Part shown: in pieces, positions 11,102 to 24,744 of the stretch
Position numbering within the stretch: the stretch's first letter is position 1
Layout: each line of letters opens with the position of its first letter
Assembly (NCBI GenBank): GCA_948099385.1
Contig: CANUEZ040000208.1
Span: forward strand, 992,001 to 1,056,000
DNA from: Fasciola hepatica
Lineage: Eukaryota; Platyhelminthes; Trematoda; Plagiorchiida; Fasciolidae
Direction: 5' to 3'
DNA: 64,000 bases
Notes under the pieces: model-generated
What the model was told of the DNA's origin: nothing
The model's input: the letters and a program-made list of their open reading frames with translations, nothing else
Databases searched by the model: none
Program-made: the position numbers and the translations under genes

Positions 11102-12370
11102 CCCAACGAACAACGAGTTTGCATTTGCAAGCGCTCATCTCATATTCATAGTCAGTAAGTAGTATGTGAACGTGTGTGTGGACGACATTTTTGAGGAAGC
11201 ACACGACCGGTTTGGCGGTTGTTGCCGCTCATCAGCTATGCGTACTCGGTACTCCTATGCCCACTCGTCTTCTGACTTGTACACTCCGATGATCTTTTAT
11301 GTTCAATAGGATCTAATTTGAATCGTCTCGATTGTGAATGGATATTGTTGATTGAAGAGGCGACAAATGAATGAGAATTGTCATTTCTCGTAGTTATTCG
11401 TGTCTGTGTCACTGCTAACCCAACGAACAACGAGTTTGCATTTGCAAGCGCTCATCTCATATTCATAGTCAGTAAGTAGTATGTGAACGTGTGTGTGGAC
11501 GACATTTTCGAGGAGCAAACACGACCGGTTTGGCGGTTGTTGCCGCTCATCAGCTATGCGTACTCGGTACTCCTATGCCCACTCGTCTTCTGACTTGTAC
11601 ACTCCGATGATCTTTTATGTTCAATAGGATCTAATTTGAATCGTTTCGATTGTGAACGGATACTGTTGATTGAAGAGGCGACAAATGAATGAGAATTGTC
11701 ATTTCTCGTAGTTATTCGTGTCTGGGTCACTGCTAACCCAACGAACAACGAGTTTGCATTTGCAAGCGCTCATCTCATATTCATAGTCAGTAAGTAGTAT
11801 GTGAACGTGTGTGTGGACGACATTTTCGAGGAAGCACACGACCGGTTTGGCGGTTGTTGCCGCTCATCAGCTATGCGTACTCGGTACTCCTATGCCCACT
11901 CGTCTTCTGACTTGTACACTCCGATGATCTTTTATGTTCAATAGGATCTAATTTGAATCGTCTCGATTGTGAATGGATACTGTTGATTGAAGAGGCGACA
12001 AATGAATGAGAATTGTCATTTCTCGTAGTTATTCGTGTCTGTGTCACTGCTAACCCAACGAACAACGAGTTTGCATTTGCAAGCGCTCATCTCATATTCA
12101 TAGTCAGTAAGTAGTATGTGAACGTGTGTGTGGACGACATTTTCGAGGAAGCACACGACCGGTTTGGCGGTTTTTGCCGCTCATCAGCTATGCGTACTCG
12201 TTACTCCTATGCCCACTCGTCTTCTGACTTGTACACTCCGATGATCTTCTATAATCATTAGGATCTAATTTGAATCGTCTCGATTGTGAATGGATACTGT
12301 TGATTGAAGAGGCGACAAATGAATGAGAATTGTCATTTCTCGTAGTTATTCGTGTCTGGGTCACTGCTAA
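11102..12370 (+). repeat. 4-unit higher-order repeat II, copy 1 (units 36-39)
   Basis: The order is a unit with TTTTTGAGG and C244T, then a 318 bp unit with CGTTTCG and C238, then a consensus-like unit, then a unit with both G120T (TTTTTGCC) and G148T (CTCGTTAC) plus CTATAATCATT. The same order occurs 1269 bp to the right. The first 238C unit with an intact minus-strand frame in the window is the 318 bp unit starting at 11419. Confidence 0.8.
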
Positions 12371-13639
12371 CCCAACGAACAACGAGTTTGCATTTGCAAG
12401 CGCTCATCTCATATTCATAGTCAGTAAGTAGTATGTGAACGTGTGTGTGGACGACATTTTTGAGGAAGCACACGACCGGTTTGGCGGTTGTTGCCGCTCA
12501 TCAGCTATGCGTACTCGGTACTCCTATGCCCACTCGTCTTCTGACTTGTACACTCCGATGATCTTTTATGTTCAATAGGATCTAATTTGAATCGTCTCGA
12601 TTGTGAATGGATATTGTTGATTGAAGAGGCGACAAATGAATGAGAATTGTCATTTCTCGTAGTTATTCGTGTCTGTGTCACTGCTAACCCAACGAACAAC
12701 GAGTTTGCATTTGCAAGCGCTCATCTCATATTCATAGTCAGTAAGTAGTATGTGAACGTGTGTGTGGACGACATTTTCGAGGAGCAAACACGACCGGTTT
12801 GGCGGTTGTTGCCGCTCATCAGCTATGCGTACTCGGTACTCCTATGCCCACTCGTCTTCTGACTTGTACACTCCGATGATCTTTTATGTTCAATAGGATC
12901 TAATTTGAATCGTTTCGATTGTGAACGGATACTGTTGATTGAAGAGGCGACAAATGAATGAGAATTGTCATTTCTCGTAGTTATTCGTGTCTGGGTCACT
13001 GCTAACCCAACGAACAACGAGTTTGCATTTGCAAGCGCTCATCTCATATTCATAGTCAGTAAGTAGTATGTGAACGTGTGTGTGGACGACATTTTCGAGG
13101 AAGCACACGACCGGTTTGGCGGTTGTTGCCGCTCATCAGCTATGCGTACTCGGTACTCCTATGCCCACTCGTCTTCTGACTTGTACACTCCGATGATCTT
13201 CTATAATCATTAGGATCTAATTTGAATCGTCTCGATTGTGAATGGATACTGTTGATTGAAGAGGCGACAAATGAATGAGAATTGTCATTTCTCGTAGTTA
13301 TTCGTGTCTGTGTCACTGCTAACCCAACGAACAACGAGTTTGCATTTGCAAGCGCTCATCTCATATTCATAGTCAGTAAGTAGTATGTGAACGTGTGTGT
13401 GGACGACATTTTCGAGGAAGCACACGACCGGTTTGGCGGTTTTTGCCGCTCATCAGCTATGCGTACTCGTTACTCCTATGCCCACTCGTCTTCTGACTTG
13501 TACACTCCGATGATCTTCTATAATCATTAGGATCTAATTTGAATCGTCTCGATTGTGAATGGATACTGTTGATTGAAGAGGCGACAAATGAATGAGAATT
13601 GTCATTTCTCGTAGTTATTCGTGTCTGTGTCACTGCTAA
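12371..13639 (+). repeat. 4-unit higher-order repeat II, copy 2 (units 40-43)
   Basis: Units 40, 41 and 43 repeat the private markers of units 36, 37 and 39 (TTTTTGAGG; 318 bp with CGTTTCG; TTTTTGCC with CTCGTTAC). Unit 42 differs from unit 38 by carrying CTATAATCATT, which suggests conversion of that short segment after duplication. Confidence 0.8.
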
Positions 13640-16178
13640 CCCAACGAACAACGAGTTTGCATTTGCAAGCGCTCATCTCATATTCATAGTCAGTAAGTAG
13701 TATGTGAACGTGTGTGTGGACGACATTTTCGAGGAAGCGCACGACCGGTTTGGCGGTTGTTGCCGCTCATCAGCTATGCGTACTCGGTACTCCTATGCCC
13801 ACTCGTCTTCTGACTTGTACACTCCGATGATCTTCTATAATCATTAGGATCAAATTTGAATCGTCTCGATTGTGAATGGATACTGTTGATTGAAGAGGCG
13901 ACAAATGAATGAGAATTGTCATTTCTCGTAGTTATTCGTGTCTGGGTCACTGCTAACCCAACGAACAACGAGTTTGCATTTGCAAGCGCTCATCTCATAT
14001 TCATAGTCAGTAAGTAGTATGTGAACGTGTGTGTGGACGACATTTTCGAGGAGCAAACACGACCGGTTTGGCGGTTGTTGCCGCTCATCAGCTATGCGTA
14101 CTCGGTACTCCTATGCCCACTCGTCTTCTGACTTGTGCACTCCGATGATCTTTTATGTTCAATAGGATCTAATTTGAATCGTCTCGATTGTGAATGGATA
14201 TTGTTGATTGAAGAGGCGACAAATGAATGAGAATTGTCATTTCTCGTAGTTATTCGTGTCTGTGTCACTGCTAACCCAACGAACAACGAGTTTGCATTTG
14301 CAAGCGCTCATCTCATATTCATAGTCAGTAAGTAGTATGTGAACGTGTGTGTGGACGACATTTTCGAGGAAGCGCACGACCGGTTTGGCGGTTGTTGCCG
14401 CTCATCAGCTATGCGTACTCGGTACTCCTATGCCCACTCGTCTTCTGACTTGTACACTCCGATGATCTTCTATAATCATTAGGATCTAATTTGAATCGTC
14501 TCGATTGTGAATGGATACTGTTGATTGAAGAGGCGACAAATGAATGAGAATTGTCATTTCTCGTAGTTATTCGTGTCTGGGTCACTGCTAACCCAACGAA
14601 CAACGAGTTTGCATTTGCAAGCGCTCATCTCATATTCATAGTCAGTAAGTAGTATGTGAACGTGTGTGTGGACGACATTTTCGAGGAAGCACACGACCGG
14701 TTTGGCGGTTGTTGCCGCTCATCAGCTATGCGTACTCGGTACTCCTATGCCCACTCGTCTTCTGACTTGTACACTCCGATGATCTTTTATGTTCAATAGG
14801 ATCTAATTTGAATCGTCTCGATTGTGAATGGATACTGTTGATTGAAGAGGCGACAAATGAATGAGAATTGTCATTTCTCGTAGTTATTCGTGTCTGTGTC
14901 ACTGCTAACCCAACGAACAACGAGTTTGCATTTGCAAGCGCTCATCTCATATTCATAGTCAGTAAGTAGTATGTGAACGTGTGTGTGGACGACATTTTCG
15001 AGGAGCAAACACGACCGGTTTGGCGGTTGTTGCCGCTCATCAGCTATGCGTACTCGGTACTCCTATGCCCACTCGTCTTCTGACTTGTACACTCCGATGA
15101 TCTTTTATGTTCAATAGGATCTAATTTGAATCGTTTCGATTGTGAACGGATACTGTTGATTGAAGAGGCGACAAATGAATGAGAATTGTCATTTCTCGTA
15201 GTTATTCGTGTCTGGGTCACTGCTAACCCAACGAACAACGAGTTTGCATTTGCAAGCGCTCATCTCATATTCATAGTCAGTAAGTAGTATGTGAACGTGT
15301 GTGTGGACGACATTTTCGAGGAAGCACACGACCGGTTTGGCGGTTGTTGCCGCTCATCAGCTATGCGTACTCGGTACTCCTATGCCCACTCGTCTTCTGA
15401 CTTGTACACTCCGATGATCTTTTATGTTCAATAGGATCTAATTTGAATCGTCTCGATTGTGAATGGATATTGTTGATTGAAGAGGCGACAAATGAATGAG
15501 AATTGTCATTTCTCGTAGTTATTCGTGTCTGTGTCACTGCTAACCCAACGAACAACGAGTTTGCATTTGCAAGCGCTCATCTCATATTCATAGTCAGTAA
15601 GTAGTATGTGAACGTGTGTGTGGACGACATTTTCGAGGAAGCACACGACCGGTTTGGCGGTTTTTGCCGCTCATCAGCTATGCGTACTCGTTACTCCTAT
15701 GCCCACTCGTCTTCTGACTTGTACACTCCGATGATCTTCTATAATCATTAGGATCTAATTTGAATCGTCTCGATTGTGAATGGATACTGTTGATTGAAGA
15801 GGCGACAAATGAATGAGAATTGTCATTTCTCGTAGTTATTCGTGTCTGTGTCACTGCTAACCCAACGAACAACGAGTTTGCATTTGCAAGCGCTCATCTC
15901 ATATTCATAGTCAGTAAGTAGTATGTGAACGTGTGTGTGGACGACATTTTCGAGGAGCAAACACGACCGGTTTGGCGGTTGTTGCCGCTCATCAGCTATG
16001 CGTACTCGGTACTCCTATGCCCACTCGTCTTCTGACTTGTACACTCCGATGATCTTCTATAATCATTAGGATCTAATTTGAATCGTCTCGATTGTGAATG
16101 GATACTGTTGATTGAAGAGGCGACAAATGAATGAGAATTGTCATTTCTCGTAGTTATTCGTGTCTGGGTCACTGCTAA
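13640..16178 (+). repeat. Array segment, units 44-51
   Basis: This is a mosaic of types seen nearby: CTATAATCATT units (44, 46, 50, 51), 318 bp units starting at 13957, 14909 and 15861, and a further 318 bp CGTTTCG unit / intervening unit / TTTTTGCC+CTCGTTAC unit trio at 14909-15860. Unit 45 has GTGCACTCC in place of GTACACTCC near 14136, shared with units 57 and 65. Unit 51 combines 318 bp length with the CTATAATCATT form, as does unit 103. There is no other content. Confidence 0.88.
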
Positions 16179-18717
16179 CCCAACGAACAACGAGTTTGCA
16201 TTTGCAAGCGCTCATCTCATATTCATAGTCAGTAAGTAGTATGTGAACGTGTGTGTGGACGACATTTTTGAGGAAGCACACGACCGGTTTGGCGGTTGTT
16301 GCCGCTCATCAGCTATGCGTACTCGGTACTCCTATGCCCACTCGTCTTCTGACTTGTACACTCCGATGATCTTTTATGTTCAATAGGATCTAATTTGAAT
16401 CGTCTCGATTGTGAATGGATATTGTTGATTGAAGAGGCGACAAATGAATGAGAATTGTCATTTCTCGTAGTTATTCGTGTCTGTGTCACTGCTAACCCAA
16501 CGAACAACGAGTTTGCATTTGCAAGCGCTCATCTCATATTCATAGTCAGTAAGTAGTATGTGAACGTGTGTGTGGACGACATTTTCGAGGAGCAAACACG
16601 ACCGGTTTGGCGGTTGTTGCCGCTCATCAGCTATGCGTACTCGGTACTCCTATGCCCACTCGTCTTCTGACTTGTACACTCCGATGATCTTTTATGTTCA
16701 ATAGGATCTAATTTGAATCGTCTCGATTGTGAACGGATACTGTTGATTGAAGAGGCGACAAATGAATGAGAATTGTCATTTCTCGTAGTTATTCGTGTCT
16801 GGGTCACTGCTAACCCAACGAACAACGAGTTTGCATTCGCAAGCGCTCATCTCATATTCATAGTCAGTAAGTAGTATGTGAACGTGTGTGTGGACGACAT
16901 TTTCCAGGAAGCACACGACCGGTTTGGCGGTTGTTGCCGCTCATCAGCTATGCGTACTCGGTACTCCTATGCCCACTCGTCTTCTGACTTGTACACTCCG
17001 ATGATCTTTTATGTTCAATAGGATCTAATTTGAATCGTCTCGATTGTGAACGGATATTGTTGATTGAAGAGGCGACAAATGAATGAGAATTGTCATTTCT
17101 CGTAGTTATTCGTGTCTGTGTCACTGCTAACCCAACGAACAACGAGTTTGCATTTGCAAGCGCTCATCTCATATTCATAGTCAGTAAGTAGTATGTGAAC
17201 GTGTGTGTGGACGACATTTTCGAGGAAGCACACGACCGGTTTGGCGGTTTTTGCCGCTCATCAGCTATGCGTACTCGTTACTCCTATGCCCACTCGTCTT
17301 CTGACTTGTACACTCCGATGATCTTCTATAATCATTAGGATCTAATTTGAATCGTCTCGATTGTGAATGGATACTGTTGATTGAAGAGGCGACAAATGAA
17401 TGAGAATTGTCATTTCTCGTAGTTATTCGTGTCTGGGTCACTGCTAACCCAACGAACAACGAGTTTGCATTTGCAAGCGCTCATCTCATATTCATAGTCA
17501 GTAAGTAGTATGTGAACGTGTGTGTGGACGACATTTTCGAGGAGCAAACACGACCGGTTTGGCGGTTGTTGCCGCTCATCAGCTATGCGTACTCGGTACT
17601 CCTATGCCCACTCGTCTTCTGACTTGTACACTCCGATGATCTTTTATGTTCAATAGGATCTAATTTGAATCGTCTCGATTGTGAATGGATACTGTTGATT
17701 GAAGAGGCGACAAATGAATGAGAATTGTCATTTCTCGTAGTTATTCGTGTCTGGGTCACTGCTAACCCAACGAACAACGAGTTTGCATTTGCAAGCGCTC
17801 ATCTCATATTCATAGTCAGTAAGTAGTATGTGAACGTGTGTGTGGACGACATTTTCGAGGAAGCACACGACCGGTTTGGCGGTTGTTGCCGCTCATCAGC
17901 TATGCGTACTCGGTACTCCTATGCCCACTCGTCTTCTGACTTGTGCACTCCGATGATCTTTTATGTTCAATAGGATCTAATTTGAATCGTCTCGATTGTG
18001 AATGGATATTGTTGATTGAAGAGGCGACAAATGAATGAGAATTGTCATTTCTCGTAGTTATTCGTGTCTGTGTCACTGCTAACCCAACGAACAACGAGTT
18101 TGCATTTGCAAGCGCTCATCTCATATTCATAGTCAGTAAGTAGTATGTGAACGTGTGTGTGGACGACATTTTCGAGGAGCAAACACGACCGGTTTGGCGG
18201 TTGTTGCCGCTCATCAGCTATGCGTACTCGGTACTCCTATGCCCACTCGTCTTCTGACTTGTACACTCCGATGATCTTTTATGTTCAATAGGATCTAATT
18301 TGAATCGTCTCGTTTGTGAATGGATACTGTTGATTGAAGAGGCGACAAATGAATGAGAATTGTCATTTCTCGTAGTTATTCGTGTCTGTGTCACTGCTAA
18401 CCCAACGAACAACGAGTTTGCATTTGCAAGCGCTCATCTCATATTCATAGTCAGTAAGTAGTATGTGAACGTGTGTGTGGACGACATTTTCGAGGAAGCA
18501 CACGACCGGTTTGGCGGTTGTTGCCGCTCATCAGCTATGCGTACTCGGTACTCCTATGCCCACTCGTCTTCTGACTTGTACACTCCGATGATCTTCTATA
18601 ATCATTAGGATCTAATTTGAATCGTCTCGATTGTGAATGGATACTGTTGATTGAAGAGGCGACAAATGAATGAGAATTGTCATTTCTCGTAGTTATTCGT
18701 GTCTGGGTCACTGCTAA
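16179..18717 (+). repeat. 8-unit higher-order repeat III, copy 1 (units 52-59)
   Basis: The unit order is TTTTTGAGG with C244T; 318 bp with C238; a unit with C244T; TTTTTGCC+CTCGTTAC; 318 bp; a GTGCACTCC unit with C244T; a 318 bp unit with CTCGTTTG; a CTATAATCATT unit. All eight classes reappear in order 2539 bp downstream. Unit 54 additionally has CATTCG and TTTTCCAGG, which its partner lacks; both markers occur together again at 25.4 and 28.0 kb. Confidence 0.85.
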
Positions 18718-21255
18718 CCCAACGAACAACGAGTTTGCATTTGCAAGCGCTCATCTCATATTCATAGTCAGTAAGTAGTATGTGAACGTGTGTGTGGACG
18801 ACATTTTTGAGGAAGCACACGACCGGTTTGGCGGTTGTTGCCGCTCATCAGCTATGCGTACTCGGTACTCCTATGCCCACTCGTCTTCTGACTTGTACAC
18901 TCCGATGATCTTTTATGTTCAATAGGATCTAATTTGAATCGTCTCGATTGTGAATGGATATTGTTGATTGAAGAGGCGACAAATGAATGAGAATTGTCAT
19001 TTCTCGTAGTTATTCGTGTCTGTGTCACTGCTAACCCAACGAACAACGAGTTTGCATTTGCAAGCGCTCATCTCATATTCATAGTCAGTAAGTAGTATGT
19101 GAACGTGTGTGTGGACGACATTTTCGAGGAGCAAACACGACCGGTTTGGCGGTTGTTGCCGCTCATCAGCTATGCGTACTCGGTACTCCTATGCCCACTC
19201 GTCTTCTGACTTGTACACTCCGATGATCTTTTATGTTCAATAGGATCTAATTTGAATCGTTTCGATTGTGAACGGATACTGTTGATTGAAGAGGCGACAA
19301 ATGAATGAGAATTGTCATTTCTCGTAGTTATTCGTGTCTGGGTCACTGCTAACCCAACGAACAACGAGTTTGCATTTGCAAGCGCTCATCTCATATTCAT
19401 AGTCAGTAAGTAGTATGTGAACGTGTGTGTGGACGACATTTTCGAGGAAGCACACGACCGGTTTGGCGGTTGTTGCCGCTCATCAGCTATGCGTACTCGG
19501 TACTCCTATGCCCACTCGTCTTCTGACTTGTACACTCCGATGATCTTTTATGTTCAATAGGATCTAATTTGAATCGTCTCGATTGTGAATGGATATTGTT
19601 GATTGAAGAGGCGACAAATGAATGAGAATTGTCATTTCTCGTAGTTATTCGTGTCTGTGTCACTGCTAACCCAACGAACAACGAGTTTGCATTTGCAAGC
19701 GCTCATCTCATATTCATAGTCAGTAAGTAGTATGTGATCGTGTGTGTGGACGACATTTTCGAGGAAGCACACGACCGGTTTGGCGGTTTTTGCCGCTCAT
19801 CAGCTATGCGTACTCGTTACTCCTATGCCCACTCGTCTTCTGACTTGTACACTCCGATGATCTTCTATAATCATTAGGATCTAATTTGAATCGTCTCGAT
19901 TGTGAATGGATACTGTTGATTGAAGAGGCGACAAATGAATGAGAATTGTCATTTCTCGTAGTTATTCGTGTCTGTGTCACTGCTAACCCAACGAACAACG
20001 AGTTTGCATTTGCAAGCGCTCATCTCATATTCATAGTCAGTAAGTAGTATGTGAACGTGTGTGTGGACGACATTTTCGAGGAGCAAACACGACCGGTTTG
20101 GCGGTTGTTGCCGCTCATCAGCTATGCGTACTCGGTACTCCTATGCCCACTCGTCTTCTGACTTGTACACTCCGATGATCTTTTATGTTCAATAGGATCT
20201 AATTTGAATCGTCTCGATTGTGAATGGATACTGTTGATTGAAGAGGCGACAAATGAATGAGAATTGTCATTTCTCGTAGTTATTCGTGTCTGGGTCACTG
20301 CTAACCCAACGAACAACGAGTTTGCATTTGCAAGCGCTCATCTCATATTCATAGTCAGTAAGTAGTATGTGAACGTGTGTGTGGACGACATTTTCGAGGA
20401 AGCACACGACCGGTTTGGCGGTTGTTGCCGCTCATCAGCTATGCGTACTCGGTACTCCTATGCCCACTCGTCTTCTGACTTGTGCACTCCGATGATCTTT
20501 TATGTTCAATAGGATCTAATTTGAATCGTCTCGATTGTGAATGGATATTGTTGATTGAAGAGGCGACAAATGAATGAGAATTGTCATTTCTCGTAGTTAT
20601 TCGTGTCTGTGTCACTGCTAACCCAACGAACAACGAGTTTGCATTTGCAAGCGCTCATCTCATATTCATAGTCAGTAAGTAGTATGTGAACGTGTGTGTG
20701 GACGACATTTTCGAGGAAGCACACGACCGGTTTGGCGGTTGTTGCCGCTCATCAGCTATGCGTACTCGGTACTCCTATGCCCACTCGTCTTCTGACTTGT
20801 ACACTCCGATGATCTTTTATGTTCAATAGGATCTAATTTGAATCGTCTCGTTTGTGAATGGATACTGTTGATTGAAGAGGCGACAAATGAATGAGAATTG
20901 TCATTTCTCGTAGTTATTTGTGTCTGGGTCACTGCTAACCCAACGAACAACGAGTTTGCATTTGCAAGCGCTCATCTCATATTCATAGTCAGTAAGTAGT
21001 ATGTGAACGTGTGTGTGGACGACATTTTCGAGGAAGCACACGACCGGTTTGGCGGTTGTTGCCGCTCATCAGCTATGCGTACTCGGTACTCCTATGCCCA
21101 CTCGACTTCTGACTTGTACACTCCGATGATCTTCTATAATCATTAGGATCTAATTTGAATCGTCTCGATTGTGAACGGATACTGTTGATTGAAGAGGCGA
21201 CAAACGAATGAGAATTGTCATTTCTCGTAGTTATTCGTGTCTGGGTCACTGCTAA
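18718..21255 (+). repeat. 8-unit higher-order repeat III, copy 2 (units 60-67)
   Basis: It repeats TTTTTGAGG at 18803, the 318 bp CGTTTCG unit starting at 19035, TTTTTGCC with CTCGTTAC near 19790-19818, the 318 bp unit starting at 19987, GTGCACTCC at 20482 and CTCGTTTG near 20850. The partner of the 318 bp unit 58 is 317 bp here (unit 66), so the one-base form was replaced without disturbing the CTCGTTTG marker 130 bp further on. Unit 67 has private CTCGACTTC. Confidence 0.85.
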
Positions 21256-22207
21256 CCCAACGAACAACGAGTTTGCATTTGCAAGCGCTCATCTCATATT
21301 CATAGTCGGTAAGTAGTATGTGAACGTGTGTGTGGACGACATTTTCGAGGAGCAAACACGAACGGTTTGGCGGTTGTTGCCGCTCATCAGCTATGCGTAC
21401 TCGGTACTCCTATGCCCACTCGTCTTCTGACTTGTACACTCCGATGATCTTTTATGTTCAATAGGATCTAATTTGAATCGTCTCGATTGTGAATGGATAT
21501 TGTTGATTGAAGAGGCGACAAATGAATGAGAATTGTCATTTCTCGTAGTTATTCGTGTCTGTGTCACTGCTAACCCAACGAACAACGAGTTTGCATTTGC
21601 AAGCGCTCATCTCATATTCATAGTCAGTAAGTAGTATGTGAACGTGTGTGTGGACGACATTTTCGAGGAAGCACACGACCGGTTTGGCGGTTGTTGCCGC
21701 TCATCAGCTATGCGTACTCGGTACTCCTATGCCCACTCGTCTTCTGACTTGTACACTCCGATGATCTTCTATAATCATTAGGATCTAATTTGAATCGTCT
21801 CGATTGTGAATGGATACTGTTGATTGAAGAGGCGACAAATGAATGAGAATCGTCATTTCTCGTAGTTATTCGTGTCTGGGTCACTGCTAACCCAACGAAC
21901 AACGAGTTTGCATTTGCAAGCGCTCATCTCATATTCATAGTCAGTAAGTAGTATGTGAACGTGTGTGTGGACGACATTTTCGAGGAAGCACACGACCGGT
22001 TTGGCGGTTGTTGCCGCTCATCAGCTATGCGTACTCGGTACTCCTATGCCCACTCGTCTTCTGACTTGTACACTCCGATGATCTTTTATGTTCACTAGGA
22101 TCTAATTTGAATCGTCTCGATTGTGAATGGATACTGTTGATTGAAGAGGCGACAAATGAATGAGAATTGTCATTTCTCGTAGTTATTCGTGTCTGGGTCA
22201 CTGCTAA
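21256..22207 (+). repeat. Array segment, units 68-70
   Basis: Unit 68 (318 bp) has GAACGG where nearly all units have the ACCGGT hexamer, so that site is lost near 21360. It also has TCGGTAAG at about 21306. Unit 69 has the CTATAATCATT form and unit 70 the TTATGTTCACT form. No other content. Confidence 0.88.
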
Positions 22208-24744
22208 CCCAACGAACAACGAGTTTGCATTTGCAAGCGCTCATCTCATATTCATAGTCAGTAAATAGTTTGTGAACGTGTGTGCGGACGACATTTTCGA
22301 GGAAGCGCACGACCGGTTTGGCGGTTGTTGCCGCTCATCAGCTATGCGTACTCGGTACTCCTATGCCCACTCGTCTTCTGACTTGTACACTCCGATGATC
22401 TTTTATGTTCAATAGGATCTAATTTGAATCGTCTCGATTGTGAATGGATACTGTTGATTGAAGAGGCGACAAATGAATGAGAATTGTCATTTCTCGTAGT
22501 TATTTGTGTCTGGGTCACTGCTGACACAACGACCAACGAGTTTGCATTTGCAAGCGCTCATCTCATATTCATAGTCAGTAAGTAGTATGTGAACGTGTGT
22601 GTGGACGACATTTTCGAGGAAGCGCACGACCGGTTTGGCGGTTGTTGCCGCTCATCAGCTATGCGTACTCGGTATTCCTATGCCCACTCGTCTACTGACT
22701 TGTACACTCCGATGATCTTTTATGTTCAATAGGATCTAATTTGAATCGTCTCGATTGTGAACGGATACTGTTGATTGAAGAGGCGACAAATGAATGAGAA
22801 TTGTCATTTCTCGTAGTTATTCGTGTCTGGGTCACTGCTAACCCAACGAACAACGAGTTTGCATTTGCAAGCGCTCATCTCATATTCATAGTCAGTAAGT
22901 AGTATGTGAACGTGTGTGTGGACGACATTTTCGAGGAAGCACACGACCGGTTTGGCGGTTGTTGCCGCTCATCAGCTATGCGTACTCGGTACTCCTATGC
23001 CCACTCGTCTTCTGACTTGTACACTCCGATGATCTTTTATGTTCAATAGGATCTAATTTGAATCGTCTCGATTGTGAACGGATACTGTTGATTGAAGAGG
23101 CGACAAACGAATGAGAATTGTCATTTCTCGTAGTTATTCGTGTCTGTGTCACTGCTAACCCAACGAACAACGAGTTTGCATTTGCAAGCGCTCATCTCAT
23201 ATTCATAGTCAGTAAGTAGTATGTGAACGTGTGTGTGGACGACATTTTCGAGGAAGCGCACGACCGGTTTGGCGGTTGTTGCCGCTCATCAGCTATGCGT
23301 ACTCGGTACTCCTATGCCCACTCGTCTTCTGACTTGTACACTCCGATGATCTTTTATGTTCAATAGGATCTAATTTGAATCGTCTCGATTGTGAACGGAT
23401 ACTGTTGATTGAAGAGGCGACAAACGAATGAGAATTGTCATTTCTCGTAGTTATTCGTGTCTGTGTCACTGCTAACCCAACGAACAACGAGTTTGCATTT
23501 GCAAGCGCTCATCTCATATTCATAGTCAGTAAGTAGTATGTGAACGTGTGTGTGGACGACATTTTCGAGGAGCAAACACGACCGGTTTGGCGGTTGTTGC
23601 CGCTCATCAGCTATGCGTACTCGGTACTCCTATGCCCACTCGTCTTCTGACTTGTACACTCCGATGATATTTTATGTTCAATAGGATCTAATTTGAATCG
23701 TCTCGATTGTGAATGGATACTGTTGATTGAAGAGGCGACAAATGAATGAGAATTGTCATTTCTCGTAGTTATTCGTGTCTGGGTCACTGCTAACCCAACG
23801 AACAACGAGTTTGCATTCGCAAGCGCTCATCTCATATTCATAGTCAGTAAGTAGTATGTGAACGTGTGTGTGGACGACATTTTCGAGGAAGCACACGACC
23901 GGTTTGGCGGTTGTTGCCGCTCATCAGCTATGCGTACTCGGTACTCCTATGCCCACTCGTCTTCTGACTTGTACACTCCGATGATCTTTTATGTTCACTA
24001 GGATCTAATTTGAATCGTCTCGATTGTGAACGGATACTGTTGATTGAAGAGGCGACAAATGAATGAGAATTGTCATTTCTCGTAGTTATTCGTGTCTGGG
24101 TCACTGCTAACCCAACGAACAACGAGTTTGCATTCGCAAGCGCTCATCTCATATTCATAGTCAGTAAGTAGTATGTGAACGTGTGTGTGGACGACATTTT
24201 CGAGGAAGCGCACGACCGGTTTGGCGGTTGTTGCCGCTCATCAGCTATGCGTACTCGGTACTCCTATGCCCACTCGTCTTCTGACTTGTACACTCCGATG
24301 ATCTTTTATGTTCAATAGGATCTAATTTGAATCGTCTCGATTGTGAATGGATACTGTTGATTGAAGAGGCGACAAATGAATGAGAATTGTCATTTCTCGT
24401 AGTTATTCGTGTCTGGGTCACTGCTAACCCAACGAACAACGAGTTTGCATTCGCAAGCGCTCATCTCATATTCATAGTCAGTAAGTAGTATGTGAACGTG
24501 TGTGTGGACGACATTTTCGAGGAAGCACACGACCGGTTTGGCGGTTGTTGCCGCTCATCAGCTATGCGTACTCGGTACTCCTATGCCCACTCGTCTTCTG
24601 ACTTGTACACTCCGATGATCTTTTATGTTCAATAGGATCTAATTTGAATCGTCTCGATTGTGAACGGATACTGTTGATTGAAGAGGCGACAAATGAATGA
24701 GAATTGTCATTTCTCGTAGTTATTCGTGTCTGGGTCACTGCTAA
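22208..24744 (+). repeat. 8-unit higher-order repeat IV, diverged copy 0 (units 71-78)
   Basis: Unit 71 has a set of linked changes: GTAAATAGTTTG and GTGTGCGG near 22261-22286, and ATTTGTG, CTGACACAACGACC at its right end. The right-end set recurs at exactly 2537 and 5074 bp downstream (units 79 and 87), which gives an 8-unit period. The interior matches the later copies only loosely (C238 units, AAACGAATG in units 73-74 as in 82 and 90), so this is an older or more mixed copy. Confidence 0.6.
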
